From: an uncultured Lachnospiraceae bacterium
GTDB taxonomy: Bacteria > Bacillota > Clostridia > Lachnospirales > Lachnospiraceae
Assembly: GCA_947589155.1 (NCBI GenBank)
Contig: CANQBH010000017.1
Coordinates: 1 to 41,954, forward strand
Direction of reading: 5' to 3'
DNA length: 41,954 nt
Below the pieces are notes generated by a model. The model saw only the letters and a program-made list of their open reading frames with translations. It made no database searches and was not told the DNA's origin. A program made the translations under genes and the position numbers. Below are positions 17,863-26,294 of the stretch, piece by piece. Numbering within the stretch: position 1 is the stretch's first letter; every line of letters starts with the position of its first letter.

Positions 17863-18081
17863 TTAAAACAGGATCTCGCAGTCGTCCTCGATCTTCCGGC
17901 AGTTTTTGAGCGCCTCTTTCATCACGGCTTTTTCATCCGCGCCATCTTCAAATTCCACCTTTAATTTCAGCGTCATAAAACTCAGCGACGCGTCTTTGAC
18001 GCCCGCGGTCTTTTGTACGGCTTCTTCCATCTTTGCCGCGCAGTTCGCGCAATCCACTTCAACATCGTATGTCTTTTTCAT
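17863..18081 (-). CDS. Small HMA-domain metal-binding protein
   Basis: A 72-residue single HMA (ferredoxin-like) domain with the CxxC metal site in VDCANCAAKMEEAV. Acidic C-terminal residues and Cys (DDCEILF) could add ligands. It sits between the ArsR-type regulator and the P1B ATPase, whose own chain lacks an HMA domain, so this looks like the split-off N-terminal domain or chaperone of that pump. An AAAGGAGC lies about 5 nt before ATG; the gap to the ATPase is 21 bp. Confidence 0.88.
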   Translation of the reverse strand: MKKTYDVEVDCANCAAKMEEAVQKTAGVKDASLSFMTLKLKVEFEDGADEKAVMKEALKNCRKIEDDCEILF

Positions 18082-18105
18082 ACTCGCTCCTTTCCCGCCT
18101 TCCGG

Positions 18106-18456
18106 CTACTCCTCCACGTGATCCATGCCCATGCTTAGGATCGTCCTGACATGGTCGTCGTCCAACGCATAAAAGATACTCTTTCCTTCCCTGCGGAACT
18201 TCACCAGTTTCGCATCCTTTAAGATCCGGAGCTGATGGCTGACGGCCGGCTGGTTCATCTCAAGGACCGCCGCCAGATCCCCGACGCAGAGTTCGCTCTC
18301 AAACAGCGCGTATAAGATCCGGATCCGCGTCGAATCGCCGAACACCTTAAAGAGTTCCGCCAGATCGTACAGATACTCGTCTTCCGGCTGCCGATCCTTT
18401 ACTCTCTGCACCGCCGTTTCCCTTTTTCTTCCGGCGTCCGCTCCTTCTTTTTCCAT
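18106..18456 (-). CDS. ArsR/SmtB-family metal-responsive repressor
   Basis: A 116-residue winged-helix repressor. Residues ELCVGDLAAVLEMNQPAVSHQLRIL include the ArsR-family CVGDL motif (Cys a possible alpha-3 metal ligand) and the recognition helix; the wing follows in FRREGKSIFYAL. C-terminal DDDHVRTIL with a late His (MDHVEE) matches the alpha-5 zinc site of the SmtB/CzrA type. ATG 18456 is preferred over the upstream ATG at 18483, because the latter coincides with the predicted transcription start and lacks an RBS, while GGGGGA lies 7 nt before 18456. It is expected to repress its own three-gene operon until Zn/Cd binds. Confidence 0.9.
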   Translation of the reverse strand: MEKEGADAGRKRETAVQRVKDRQPEDEYLYDLAELFKVFGDSTRIRILYALFESELCVGDLAAVLEMNQPAVSHQLRILKDAKLVKFRREGKSIFYALDDDHVRTILSMGMDHVEE

Positions 18457-18480
18457 CGTGCTTCCCCCTTTGCCGTTTTT

Positions 18481-18517
18481 CATATGTTATTATATTCATA
18501 TGTTCATATGTTGTCAA
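18481..18517 (-). promoter_or_regulatory. Promoter and operator of the arsR-type/HMA/P1B-ATPase operon
   Basis: On the minus strand TTGACA (18512-18517), a 17-bp spacer and TATAAT (18489-18494) form a consensus promoter. Three CATATG hexamers lie at 18481-18486, 18497-18502 and 18505-18510: two inside the spacer, separated by 2 bp (CATATGAACATATG), and one at the predicted start site. ATATGAACA-type half-sites are common for ArsR-family operators, so occupancy would block RNA polymerase. Confidence 0.75.
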
Positions 18518-18567
18518 TACAAAAACCAAAAAAGATTAAAAAAAATGGGATTTTCTGCAAGATAAGC

Positions 18568-19689
18568 TCAGTTGAAGACCAGCCGCCCGTCTTCTTCGAT
18601 CCGCACCGGTCCGAGCGCGCCGGAATACGCCGCCATGTTCTCAAGGATCCCGCGCCGTTTTTCTCCCGACGCTACGGTCGGCTGATAGTCGTTATATCCC
18701 GTTACGCTGCTGACGGTGCACGGGATGATCTTTGCGTCCGCGCCTTCTTCCAGCACGCCGTCCGTAAAGGTAAACGTCTGCTGATATAAGAATGTATCCT
18801 TGTCGGCCGGATTGGAGTTCCCGCCGAAACAAAAATTCCCCAGACTGTAACAGATCACCTTGCCATGGTAATTTTCGATTCCCTGCACAACGTGCGGATG
18901 ATTCCCGATCACGAGATCCACGCCCCAGTCGATACACTGATGCGCCATTTTCACCTGATAATCCGTCGGGTAATAGGTGCGCTCGATTCCCCAGTGGCAG
19001 CACGCGACGATCAGATCCACGCCCTGCGCCTTCAGTTTCTCGATCCCCTGTCTGAGATATTCTTCCCGATCCGCGCCCTGCGAGAGCAGGCTCGACGAAA
19101 CAAAACCGATCACCGGCCCTTCCGGCGTTTCATAAACGCCGGTCTCATCGTAATAGGCATAGGCCGTTCCGGATTCCTGCACCGCCGCCTTCGTATCTTC
19201 CAGTCCGTTCTGTCCGCAGTCCAGCGTGTGGTTGTTCGCCATCGAGCAGCCTTCAATGGAACTGCGCGGCAGGATCATCGCATATTCCGGCCTTCCCACC
19301 AGCACATATTCCTTTTCGGCATAATTGGTCGCCGTCGTCAGCGTACACTCCAGATTGACCAGCGTAAAATCGTCCTTTTCAAAAATGTCCCTGACGCCCG
19401 CCATAAAATAATCCGCGCCGTACTGATCGTAATACTGATGGAACGAACCGGCGTAGCCGTGGGTCTGCGTCGGCGCAAAAGTGCAGTCTCCGGTCGCGGT
19501 CAGGGTGATCTTTACCGTCTTACTCTCCGGCTCTTCTTCCTGCGCGACAGGCTCTTTGATTGTTTCTTCCGCCTGCTTCGGCTCCTTTGTCTGTTCCTGC
19601 CGCCGCCCCAAAAGAAAGACCGCGGCGATCGCCGCCAGTCCCGCCGCCGATACGATCAGCGCGGCCCGCCTTATCTTTTTGTGATCCAT
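18568..19689 (-). CDS. CapA-family metallophosphoesterase-like protein
   Basis: A 373-residue protein: an N-terminal signal anchor (residues 8-27, RAALIVSAAGLAAIAAVFLL), a Glu/Lys-rich linker to about 58, then a CapA/PgsA-type domain. The metal-site motifs are present: TATGDCTF, NLECTL, ANNHTLDCG, CCHWG and GNHPHVVQG, ending with YSLGNFCFGG. CapA proteins are linked to poly-gamma-glutamate synthesis, but no pgsB or pgsC is nearby, so the outer-surface substrate is unknown. The gap to the upstream D-lactate dehydrogenase gene is 13 bp, suggesting one transcript. Confidence 0.9.
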   Translation of the reverse strand: MDHKKIRRAALIVSAAGLAAIAAVFLLGRRQEQTKEPKQAEETIKEPVAQEEEPESKTVKITLTATGDCTFAPTQTHGYAGSFHQYYDQYGADYFMAGVRDIFEKDDFTLVNLECTLTTATNYAEKEYVLVGRPEYAMILPRSSIEGCSMANNHTLDCGQNGLEDTKAAVQESGTAYAYYDETGVYETPEGPVIGFVSSSLLSQGADREEYLRQGIEKLKAQGVDLIVACCHWGIERTYYPTDYQVKMAHQCIDWGVDLVIGNHPHVVQGIENYHGKVICYSLGNFCFGGNSNPADKDTFLYQQTFTFTDGVLEEGADAKIIPCTVSSVTGYNDYQPTVASGEKRRGILENMAAYSGALGPVRIEEDGRLVFN

Positions 19690-19702
19690 GTCCTACCTCA
19701 TC

Positions 19703-20689
19703 TCATACCTGATTCTGTTTGCAGATACGCCCCTCAAGATATGAAAGCGCGTTTTCCAGCGTCACGCTGCTGATCGCGCTCATCGCCTCTCTGGTAAAAA
19801 ACGCCTGGTGCGACGTTACGATAACGTTCGGAAACGAAAGCAGTCGCGCGGTCACGGATGATTCCATGATCTCCGCCTCCCTGTTTTCAAATACGTTTTC
19901 GGTTTCTTCTTCATAGACGTCCAGCCCGACGCCGTGGAACTTTTTGCACCGGATCCCCGCGATCAGATCCTCAGTATCCACCAGTTCTCCGCGGGACGTA
20001 TTGATCAGGATAACGCCGTCCTTCATCAGCGAGATCGTTTTGCTGTTGATCATGTGATAGTTTTCCACCGTCAAAGGACAGTGCAGGGAGATCAGGTCGC
20101 TCTCGCGCAGAACGTCCTCCAACTCCCTATACTCTACAAACGACAACTCGTCATTCGGGTACTTGTCATAGGCGATGACCTTCATGCCGAACCCCTGACA
20201 GATCCGCGCCATCGCCGCGCCGATCTTTCCCGTACCGATGATCCCCGCCGTGCGCCGGTGCAGGTTGATCCCCATCAGGCCTTCCAGACTGAAATTGTTT
20301 TCCCGCACCTTGATATATTCCTTATGGATCCTTCGGTTGACGCTAAGCGCCAGCGCCATGGCGTGTTCCGCCACCGCCTCCGGCGAGTAGCCCGGCACCC
20401 GCAGGATCGTGATCTTTTTCTGCCTCGCCGCCTCCAGATCCACGTTGTTGAATCCGGCGCAGCGCATCAGGATCAGACGGATCCCCTGCTCCGCCAGAAT
20501 CTCCAGAACGCCGCCGCAAAGATCGGAACTTACAAAGGCGCAGATCGCGTCATATCCCTTGGCAAGCACCGCCGTCTTTGCATTGACGTCCGCCTCCAGA
20601 TAGTCCAGTTCGATCTGCGCAAAGCGTTCCTTTTCTCTGTCAAACGATTCTCTGTCGTATTGTTTTGCGTCGTAAAATAAGATCTTCAC
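19703..20689 (-). CDS. ldhA: D-2-hydroxyacid dehydrogenase, D-lactate dehydrogenase type
   Basis: A 328-residue NAD-dependent dehydrogenase. The Rossmann motif is GIIGTGKIGAAM; catalytic residues lie in NTSRGELVDT (Arg), LDVYEEE (Glu) and TSHQAFFTREA (His). The N-terminal MKILFYDAKQYDRESF resembles fermentative D-lactate dehydrogenases, which reduce pyruvate to D-lactate and recycle NADH. The start is GTG, with GGGAGGAC upstream. A related 2-ketoacid substrate is possible. Confidence 0.88.
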   Translation of the reverse strand: MKILFYDAKQYDRESFDREKERFAQIELDYLEADVNAKTAVLAKGYDAICAFVSSDLCGGVLEILAEQGIRLILMRCAGFNNVDLEAARQKKITILRVPGYSPEAVAEHAMALALSVNRRIHKEYIKVRENNFSLEGLMGINLHRRTAGIIGTGKIGAAMARICQGFGMKVIAYDKYPNDELSFVEYRELEDVLRESDLISLHCPLTVENYHMINSKTISLMKDGVILINTSRGELVDTEDLIAGIRCKKFHGVGLDVYEEETENVFENREAEIMESSVTARLLSFPNVIVTSHQAFFTREAMSAISSVTLENALSYLEGRICKQNQV

Positions 20690-20753
20690 TCCGGTGTCCT
20701 CCCGCTGTTTTTGGTTTAGTATCCGCCAAACCGCGGGATTTTATGCCTGTCGT

Positions 20754-21710
20754 TTACAGCGGATCCTGCAGCGTCACGACATTGTTGTCGATCCTTACTT
20801 CCTGAATCCCCCTGACATACTGCGACAGGCGGGAATAGCCGAGATCCTTGTATTTGAAATCCGGAAAATTGTCGCAGATCATGCGGCCGAGCACGCCCAT
20901 CTCGACCTCGTTCCTTGCCGCATCCAAAACGAAGCGGCGCACCTGATCTTCGCTGTAACCTCCGTGTTCGTGGTCGCGCATGACAAAGATCGCGGAGCCT
21001 CTCTGGATCGTTTTGAATTTGGTCGCTTCGGAAATGAACTTTCGCATCGAGGAATACCCGTAATTGCGCTCGTCAAAATCCGGAAACAGCCTCTGCAGAT
21101 TGCTCTTGAGCGATCCCAGATTCAACGCGTGCTCGCCGTTATTCTCGCTCTGCTGGATCAGTTCGTTGATCGCCGATTTAATATCGCCCACCGGCGTAAT
21201 GGAATCGTCCTTATCGTGGCCGTTATAACTTCGGCTCCGGCCGCGGCCGTCCTCCCTGTCAACGTCCTTCACGTCCTCGTCGATGATCTTGTCGAGGAAC
21301 TTATATTCGTTGCAGGCGGCGATAAATGTCTTGCTTGCGTCGCTCTTTCCCATGCCGATCACCATCATACCTTCTTCCCGCAGACGGTTGACAAGGCGCG
21401 TAAAATCGCTGTCCGACGTCACGATACAGAACCCGTCCGTATTGTTCTGATATAAGATATCCATTGCGTCGATGACCAGCATGATGTCGGAGGCGTTCTT
21501 TCCGGAGGAATACCTCGGCTGCTGGATCGGCACGATCGCGTGGTTCAGCGCCTTACGGTGCCAGTCCGCCAGCGCGGGGTTCGTAAAATCCCCGTACATG
21601 CGCTGATAAGTGATGACGCCGTATTTTTTTAATTCGCTGATGATCGCGTCGATATATTTTGAACTTGTATTTTCCGCATCGATCAATAATGCCAGTCGTT
21701 TTTCTTCCAT
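20754..21710 (-). CDS. NYN-domain ribonuclease-like protein with LOTUS/OST-HTH domains
   Basis: A 318-residue protein. Residues 1-145 form a PIN-like NYN nuclease domain with acidic residues in LLIDAENTS, MYGDFTNP, NASDIMLVIDAMD and VTSDSDFTRLV. A charged Gly/Arg linker (about 155-170) leads to two winged-helix OST-HTH/LOTUS-like modules (about 175-245 and 250-318, each with a F/L-PDF...YG/GYS pattern). NYN proteins cut RNA, and bacterial LOTUS domains bind RNA, including G-rich structures. The partner RNA is unknown. A GAGGAAAGG precedes ATG. Confidence 0.87.
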   Translation of the reverse strand: MEEKRLALLIDAENTSSKYIDAIISELKKYGVITYQRMYGDFTNPALADWHRKALNHAIVPIQQPRYSSGKNASDIMLVIDAMDILYQNNTDGFCIVTSDSDFTRLVNRLREEGMMVIGMGKSDASKTFIAACNEYKFLDKIIDEDVKDVDREDGRGRSRSYNGHDKDDSITPVGDIKSAINELIQQSENNGEHALNLGSLKSNLQRLFPDFDERNYGYSSMRKFISEATKFKTIQRGSAIFVMRDHEHGGYSEDQVRRFVLDAARNEVEMGVLGRMICDNFPDFKYKDLGYSRLSQYVRGIQEVRIDNNVVTLQDPL

Positions 21711-21732
21711 ACCCTTTCCTCACATTTTTATT

Positions 21733-23298
21733 TCAGATCGACTTCCCCGCGTTGAGGTCGGCCATCTGTTTTTCCGTCAATTCTTCCACGACGTCCGACT
21801 TGTCCATGTCCAGATCGACGGCACTCTGCTCCACGATCTCCTTCATCTCACGGGAAACGCCGAAGATGCCGGAGAGCGTGTCGTTCATCTCGTCCATATA
21901 CGTCTTGCTGTTCTCGCTGACGCTCAGACTGCTCTGGGAAGCCTCCGCGACCTCGGCGCTCGTCTCGGAGATCCGCGTAATGCTTTCCATGACCTCGGCG
22001 TTAGCGTCGTAGATCTTGGAAACTTCCTCGGTGATTCCGGAGATGTCGCCGGACAGGCTCGAAACTTTTTTGGCGATCGCGTCAAAGTTATCGCTCGCTT
22101 CCCGTATCATCTCATTCTGCCTGTCGGAAGTTTCGGCGGAACGCTGCATATTGGCGGACGCGTTTCCAACGTCTTCCGACAGTTTCTCGATGATCGCCGC
22201 GATCTGCTCGGAAGAATTTTTCGTACCCTCGGAGAGTTTCCTTATCTCGTCAGCGACAACGGCAAAGCCTTTTCCGGCTTCTCCGGCGCGGGCGGCTTCT
22301 ATGGACGCGTTCAGCGCAAGCAGCGTCGTCTCGCTGGAAATGTCCATGATCGTTCCGACAATGTTTTCCACCTCGCTGATCCGCGCATTCAATTCTTCCG
22401 TCGTCTCCCTCGTCACGCGGTTGATCTCCGCCGTTTCCATCGCCTGCTCGCGCAACTGCTCAAGGATCGCGGCGCTCTCGTTCACCTGTTCCATCGTTTT
22501 GCCCGCCACGTCGTTCATCGTGACCGCGCGCTCTTTTGCGCTTTCGATATTCTCCTGAATACCGCCGGTCATGCGGCGCTGCCGTTCGATGGCGTCGACC
22601 GTATGGCTCATGCCGCTGCTGATGTTTCCGGCGCTTTCGTTGCTCTCATTGACCGCGTCGGTCAGACGGCCGATCAGCATCTGCGCGCTGTCCAACTGGC
22701 GGGAGATCGCCTCGGAAGCCCCGAAGATCTGATCGGACGTTTTCTTCTGCGCGTCGGCGCTCTCCTGAAGCCCCTGAATGTTTTCTATATTGTGCCGGTC
22801 AAGGATCCGGATGGCAAGCAAAGCGACATAGCAGGACAGGGCGGCGAAGACGAACTGCGTGACCAGCGCGTGTAGATCGCCGAAGCCGTGCCGGATCAGA
22901 TAAACGATGATATAAACAAGATTGACGCCCAGCGCGGCGAGCACGCCGCGGAAGCCCATCGTATAATCATTGATGAGCACCACCATCAGCATGATCGGAT
23001 ACATGATCGCATACATATGGTAATTGTCGGTCGTCAGAAATCCCGCGACAAAGACCACGAGCAGCATGTACAGACAAAGATACATGCCCCACATATTCCT
23101 TTTCCATCGGCGGTAGATAAAAAACAGCGCCACGAGAACACCGAGACAGCCGATCACCGGCAGCGGCAGGAACAGCGAACTGTCCGCGTCCAATATCGTC
23201 AAAATCAGCACCGCGAGGTCGATCACGACCGCGATCCTGAAAATGCTGCTGTTCTTTTCAATGATCTGTTTCCTTTTCCTTTGTTCGTCTACTAACAT
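21733..23298 (-). CDS. Methyl-accepting chemotaxis protein with six-span membrane sensor
   Basis: A 521-residue receptor. The N-terminal 170 residues hold about six membrane spans without a large outer domain, so sensing is within or near the membrane. A long coiled coil follows with the conserved hairpin tip [32 protein letters not shown] (given here by landmarks EAARAGE and FAVVADE). Methylation-type Glu/Gln heptads flank it. No che or flagellar gene is in the window, so it is an orphan receptor here. GGGGGAGG precedes ATG. Confidence 0.92.
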   Translation of the reverse strand: MLVDEQRKRKQIIEKNSSIFRIAVVIDLAVLILTILDADSSLFLPLPVIGCLGVLVALFFIYRRWKRNMWGMYLCLYMLLVVFVAGFLTTDNYHMYAIMYPIMLMVVLINDYTMGFRGVLAALGVNLVYIIVYLIRHGFGDLHALVTQFVFAALSCYVALLAIRILDRHNIENIQGLQESADAQKKTSDQIFGASEAISRQLDSAQMLIGRLTDAVNESNESAGNISSGMSHTVDAIERQRRMTGGIQENIESAKERAVTMNDVAGKTMEQVNESAAILEQLREQAMETAEINRVTRETTEELNARISEVENIVGTIMDISSETTLLALNASIEAARAGEAGKGFAVVADEIRKLSEGTKNSSEQIAAIIEKLSEDVGNASANMQRSAETSDRQNEMIREASDNFDAIAKKVSSLSGDISGITEEVSKIYDANAEVMESITRISETSAEVAEASQSSLSVSENSKTYMDEMNDTLSGIFGVSREMKEIVEQSAVDLDMDKSDVVEELTEKQMADLNAGKSI

Positions 23299-23334
23299 AA
23301 TTCCTCCCCCGGCATTTGCCTTCTCCTTTGTACG

Positions 23335-24513
23335 TCAATACAGACGCAGTTTCATGATGATCCAACGCGCAAGGGCGTAAACCGGCCCCTCCAGCGTCTT
23401 TTTGACCCCTTTGAGTTCCTTGCGGATCTCAATATGCTGCGGACAGTGCGTTTCACATTTTCCACATTCGATGCAGCGCCCCGCGTTCGACGCCTGCGCG
23501 CGCAGTCCGGTACACATCAGATATTCCTTCATGGCCGCGATATAGCCTTCGCTGTAACGCCGGTTGAGCGCCGCGAAACTGCCCGGGATATCCACGCCTT
23601 GCGGGCACGGCATACAATAGCGGCAGCCCGTACACCCGACTTTCATTTTAGCGTTGACAGCGTCCACGACCCTGCAAAGCATGGCGCGGTCGTCCTCCGT
23701 GAGTTCCCCGATTCCCGCCGAAGAAGCCGTCCGCACATTATCCTCTATCATCGCAAGCGAATTCATGCCCGAAAGCGTCACCGTCACTTCGGGCTGATCA
23801 TAGAGCCAGCGCAATGCCCACTGGACCGGCGTGTACTGCTCTTTATAAGAGGCCATGATCCGCTTCGCCTCATCCGGCAAACCGTCCGCCAGTTTCCCGC
23901 CGCGCAGCGGTTCCATGATGATAACGGGCAGCCCGCGCTCCGCCGCGTAACGCAGTCCGGTCACTCCGGCCTGCGAGTGCTCGTCCATGTAGTTGTACTG
24001 AATCTGGCAGAAATCCCAGTCATAGGCGTCGATCAGCTGACAGAACATATCGGAATTTCCGTGATAGGAGAAACCGATCTGGCGGATCTCCCCGCTCTCC
24101 CGCTTTTTTCTGATCCAATCGTCGATCCCCAGATCCAGAAGGCGCTGCCACGTGCGGATATCGGTCAGCATGTGCATCAGGTAATAGTCGATGTGATCCG
24201 TCCGCAGGCGTTCCAGTTGTTCGTTGAAATAGCGGTCCAGGCTCTCGGTCTTTTTGATCAGATAATGCGGAAGCTTGGTCGCGATATTGATCTTATCCCG
24301 TATCCCGTTGCGCGCTACGATCTCGCCGAGCGCCGCCTCGCTGCCCGCGTAAACATAGGCGGTGTCGTAATAGTTGACGCCCGCTTCATAGGCGGCCATG
24401 ATCTCTTTTTCCGCTTTGTCGATGTCGATCCGCCCGCCGCTCTGCGTAAACCGCATACAACCGTAACCCAGAACGGAAAGTTCGTTACCGTACCGGTCTT
24501 TCCTGTATTGCAT
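23335..24513 (-). CDS. Aldo-keto reductase with C-terminal ferredoxin domain (first of pair)
   Basis: A 392-residue protein. The TIM-barrel (about 1-275) shows DTAYVYAGSE (catalytic Asp/Tyr), IATKLP (Lys) and YYLMHML (His). The C-terminal 100 residues add two cysteine clusters, CTGCRYCMPCPQG and CIECGKCETHCPQ, matching a 4Fe-4S dicluster. Such fused reductases are common in gut Clostridia; substrates are not established. It follows a similar gene 27 bp upstream. Confidence 0.92.
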   Translation of the reverse strand: MQYRKDRYGNELSVLGYGCMRFTQSGGRIDIDKAEKEIMAAYEAGVNYYDTAYVYAGSEAALGEIVARNGIRDKINIATKLPHYLIKKTESLDRYFNEQLERLRTDHIDYYLMHMLTDIRTWQRLLDLGIDDWIRKKRESGEIRQIGFSYHGNSDMFCQLIDAYDWDFCQIQYNYMDEHSQAGVTGLRYAAERGLPVIIMEPLRGGKLADGLPDEAKRIMASYKEQYTPVQWALRWLYDQPEVTVTLSGMNSLAMIEDNVRTASSAGIGELTEDDRAMLCRVVDAVNAKMKVGCTGCRYCMPCPQGVDIPGSFAALNRRYSEGYIAAMKEYLMCTGLRAQASNAGRCIECGKCETHCPQHIEIRKELKGVKKTLEGPVYALARWIIMKLRLY

Positions 24514-24540
24514 ATTCCTTCCTTTCCGCCGCGGCCGTTT

Positions 24541-25566
24541 TCAGACCGTAACTTCTCCCGCCAGCACTTTTTTATAGTCTTCGTAATTTTTCTTCAGGAG
24601 CGCCGGCGTGTCCAACTCGTACGGGCATTTCTGCCGGCAGGAAGAACATTCCAGACAGCCTTCGATCTTTTTCATCTCCGCCTGCATTTCTTCCGTCAGC
24701 CACGCGTCCGACGGCGCGCGGCGCAGCATCAGCGACATGCGCGCGCACTGGTTGATCATGATTCCTGCCGGACAAGGCATACAGTACCCGCAGCCGCGGC
24801 AGAAATCTCCGGTCAGTTCCCCGCGTTCCTTTTCGATGAACGCTGATATCTCCTCCGTCATTTCCGGCGTGCTTTCCATATAAGACAGCCATTCTTCCAG
24901 TTCGCTCTCTTTCTGGATCCCCCAGATCGGCAGCACCTGATCGAATTGCCCCATGAACGCCATCGCCGCGTCCGAGCGGCGGATCAGGCCGCCCGCCAGC
25001 CCTTTCATCGCGATAAATCCCATGTTCTTTTTTCTGCATTTCCCGACGAGGTCGATCTCCTGCTCGGACGAGAGATAACTGAACGGGAACTGCAGCGTCT
25101 CATAGAGGCCGGACTCGACGATCTCCCGCGCGACGCCGATCTTATGCGCCGTGATACCGATGTGGCGGATCAGGCCTTCTTCCTTCGCCGCAAGCAGCGC
25201 CTCGTACATCCCCGTGCCGTCGTCCGGCGCGTAGCAGCGGTCGACGCAGTGCAGCTGATAAAGGTCGATATGATCCGTTTGCAGCATATCAAGCGACGTC
25301 TCCAACTGACGCTTTAACTCGTCCGGCGTTCGCGCCATCGTCTTCGTCGCCAGATACAGGCGGTCCCTGACGTCGTGCAGCGCTTTCCCAATCTTTTCCT
25401 CGCTGTCGCTGTACGCCCGCGCCGTATCAAAAAAACGCATGCCGCCTTCAAAAGCCCGCCGCAGGATCCTTACCGCGGTCTCCTCGTCCGCGCGCTGGAT
25501 CGGCAGAGCGCCGAATGCGTTCTGCGGCGTCGTGATTCCCGTGCTTCCTAACGTGATATTTTTCAT
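24541..25566 (-). CDS. Aldo-keto reductase with C-terminal ferredoxin domain (second of pair)
   Basis: A 341-residue relative of the neighbouring reductase, shorter by about 50 residues. It shows DTARAYSDSE, LATKT and LYQLHCVD for the Asp/Tyr, Lys and His of the active site, and the clusters CRGCGYCMPCPAG and CLECSSCRQKCPYE at the C-terminus. The N-terminus (LGSTGITTPQNAFG) is standard. The two genes look like an old tandem duplication that diverged strongly. GGGAGGAC lies before ATG; 18 bp separate it from the FKBP gene upstream, so the three may form one operon. Confidence 0.92.
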   Translation of the reverse strand: MKNITLGSTGITTPQNAFGALPIQRADEETAVRILRRAFEGGMRFFDTARAYSDSEEKIGKALHDVRDRLYLATKTMARTPDELKRQLETSLDMLQTDHIDLYQLHCVDRCYAPDDGTGMYEALLAAKEEGLIRHIGITAHKIGVAREIVESGLYETLQFPFSYLSSEQEIDLVGKCRKKNMGFIAMKGLAGGLIRRSDAAMAFMGQFDQVLPIWGIQKESELEEWLSYMESTPEMTEEISAFIEKERGELTGDFCRGCGYCMPCPAGIMINQCARMSLMLRRAPSDAWLTEEMQAEMKKIEGCLECSSCRQKCPYELDTPALLKKNYEDYKKVLAGEVTV

Positions 25567-25584
25567 CTCTTGTCCTCCCGCCTG

Positions 25585-26127
25585 TCAGCGCTTAATGCCG
25601 TTGATCGTAACTGAAAAGTCGGCGTCTGTTCCAGACAGGCTCCTGCTCTCTCTGGCGGCGTCCTGATACGTTCCTTTGTATCCGTCCGGAAACGTCACCT
25701 CGACGTCGACCGTTTCCCCGACATGATGCCCGATCAGCTGTTCTTCAAAATCATCGATAAAACTATGCGAACCGATCTCGAGTTCGTAACTGCCCGTCCC
25801 GCCGTCAAACGCAATGCCGTCAACCGTACCCACATAATCGATCGCCACGACATCGCCTTCCTGCACGATCAGGTCTTCGTCCGTCTGCATCTCAGACGAG
25901 GTCTGCGCCGCCGTTGTGTCTGTCGTTGTCTCCGTCGTTGTATCCGCCGCCGTATCCTCCTGCGCCTTCTGTTTTTTGCTGTCCAGCGCGCCGTAAATGA
26001 TGATACCGACAATCACCACGACGATACAGAGCGCGAACGCGATCTTCTGTATCATCGCGCGGCGCGCTTTTTTCTTTCGCTCCTGCGCCCGCCGTTCCTG
26101 CGCCATTTTTTTATTTTCTTTGTTCAT
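25585..26127 (-). CDS. Membrane-anchored FKBP-type peptidyl-prolyl isomerase
   Basis: A 180-residue protein. A Lys/Arg-rich cytoplasmic start (residues 1-25) precedes one membrane span (27-47), a Thr/Asp-rich linker (55-80), then an FKBP core beginning VQEGDVVAIDYVGTVDG and continuing with GSHSFIDDFEEQLIGHHVGE and VTFPDGYKGTY. The pattern resembles the PPIase domain of trigger factor. The basic N-terminus puts the domain outside the cell, where it may help fold secreted proteins. A sigma-A promoter at 26165-26193 drives it. Confidence 0.87.
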   Translation of the reverse strand: MNKENKKMAQERRAQERKKKARRAMIQKIAFALCIVVVIVGIIIYGALDSKKQKAQEDTAADTTTETTTDTTAAQTSSEMQTDEDLIVQEGDVVAIDYVGTVDGIAFDGGTGSYELEIGSHSFIDDFEEQLIGHHVGETVDVEVTFPDGYKGTYQDAARESRSLSGTDADFSVTINGIKR

Positions 26128-26164
26128 TCCGTCTTCCTTTCTTCCGTCTTCTTATATCTATACC

Positions 26165-26193
26165 ATTATAACGAAAGCGGAGACGTTGCGCAA
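26165..26193 (-). promoter_or_regulatory. Promoter of the FKBP/aldo-keto reductase operon
   Basis: On the minus strand TTGCGC (26188-26193), 17-bp spacer, TATAAT (26165-26170), about 35 bp ahead of the FKBP start codon. It lies in the 167-bp divergent region shared with the MgtC-family gene. Based on consensus match. Confidence 0.6.
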
Positions 26194-26294
26194 TCCATTC
26201 TCCGCCGTTGTTTACGCCCCATCTGACAAAAATTATACCACAATCCCGCGATCTTATGTTACAATAAGTAAAAATCCATCAGGAAAGGACCGCC

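Noticed and set aside
21610-22875. 421-codon plus-strand frame over the chemoreceptor
   Set aside because: The heptad pattern of the coiled-coil receptor keeps the antisense frame open; no independent features.
23434-24846. 470-codon plus-strand frame over the aldo-keto reductases
   Set aside because: Shadow of two conserved reductases on the other strand.
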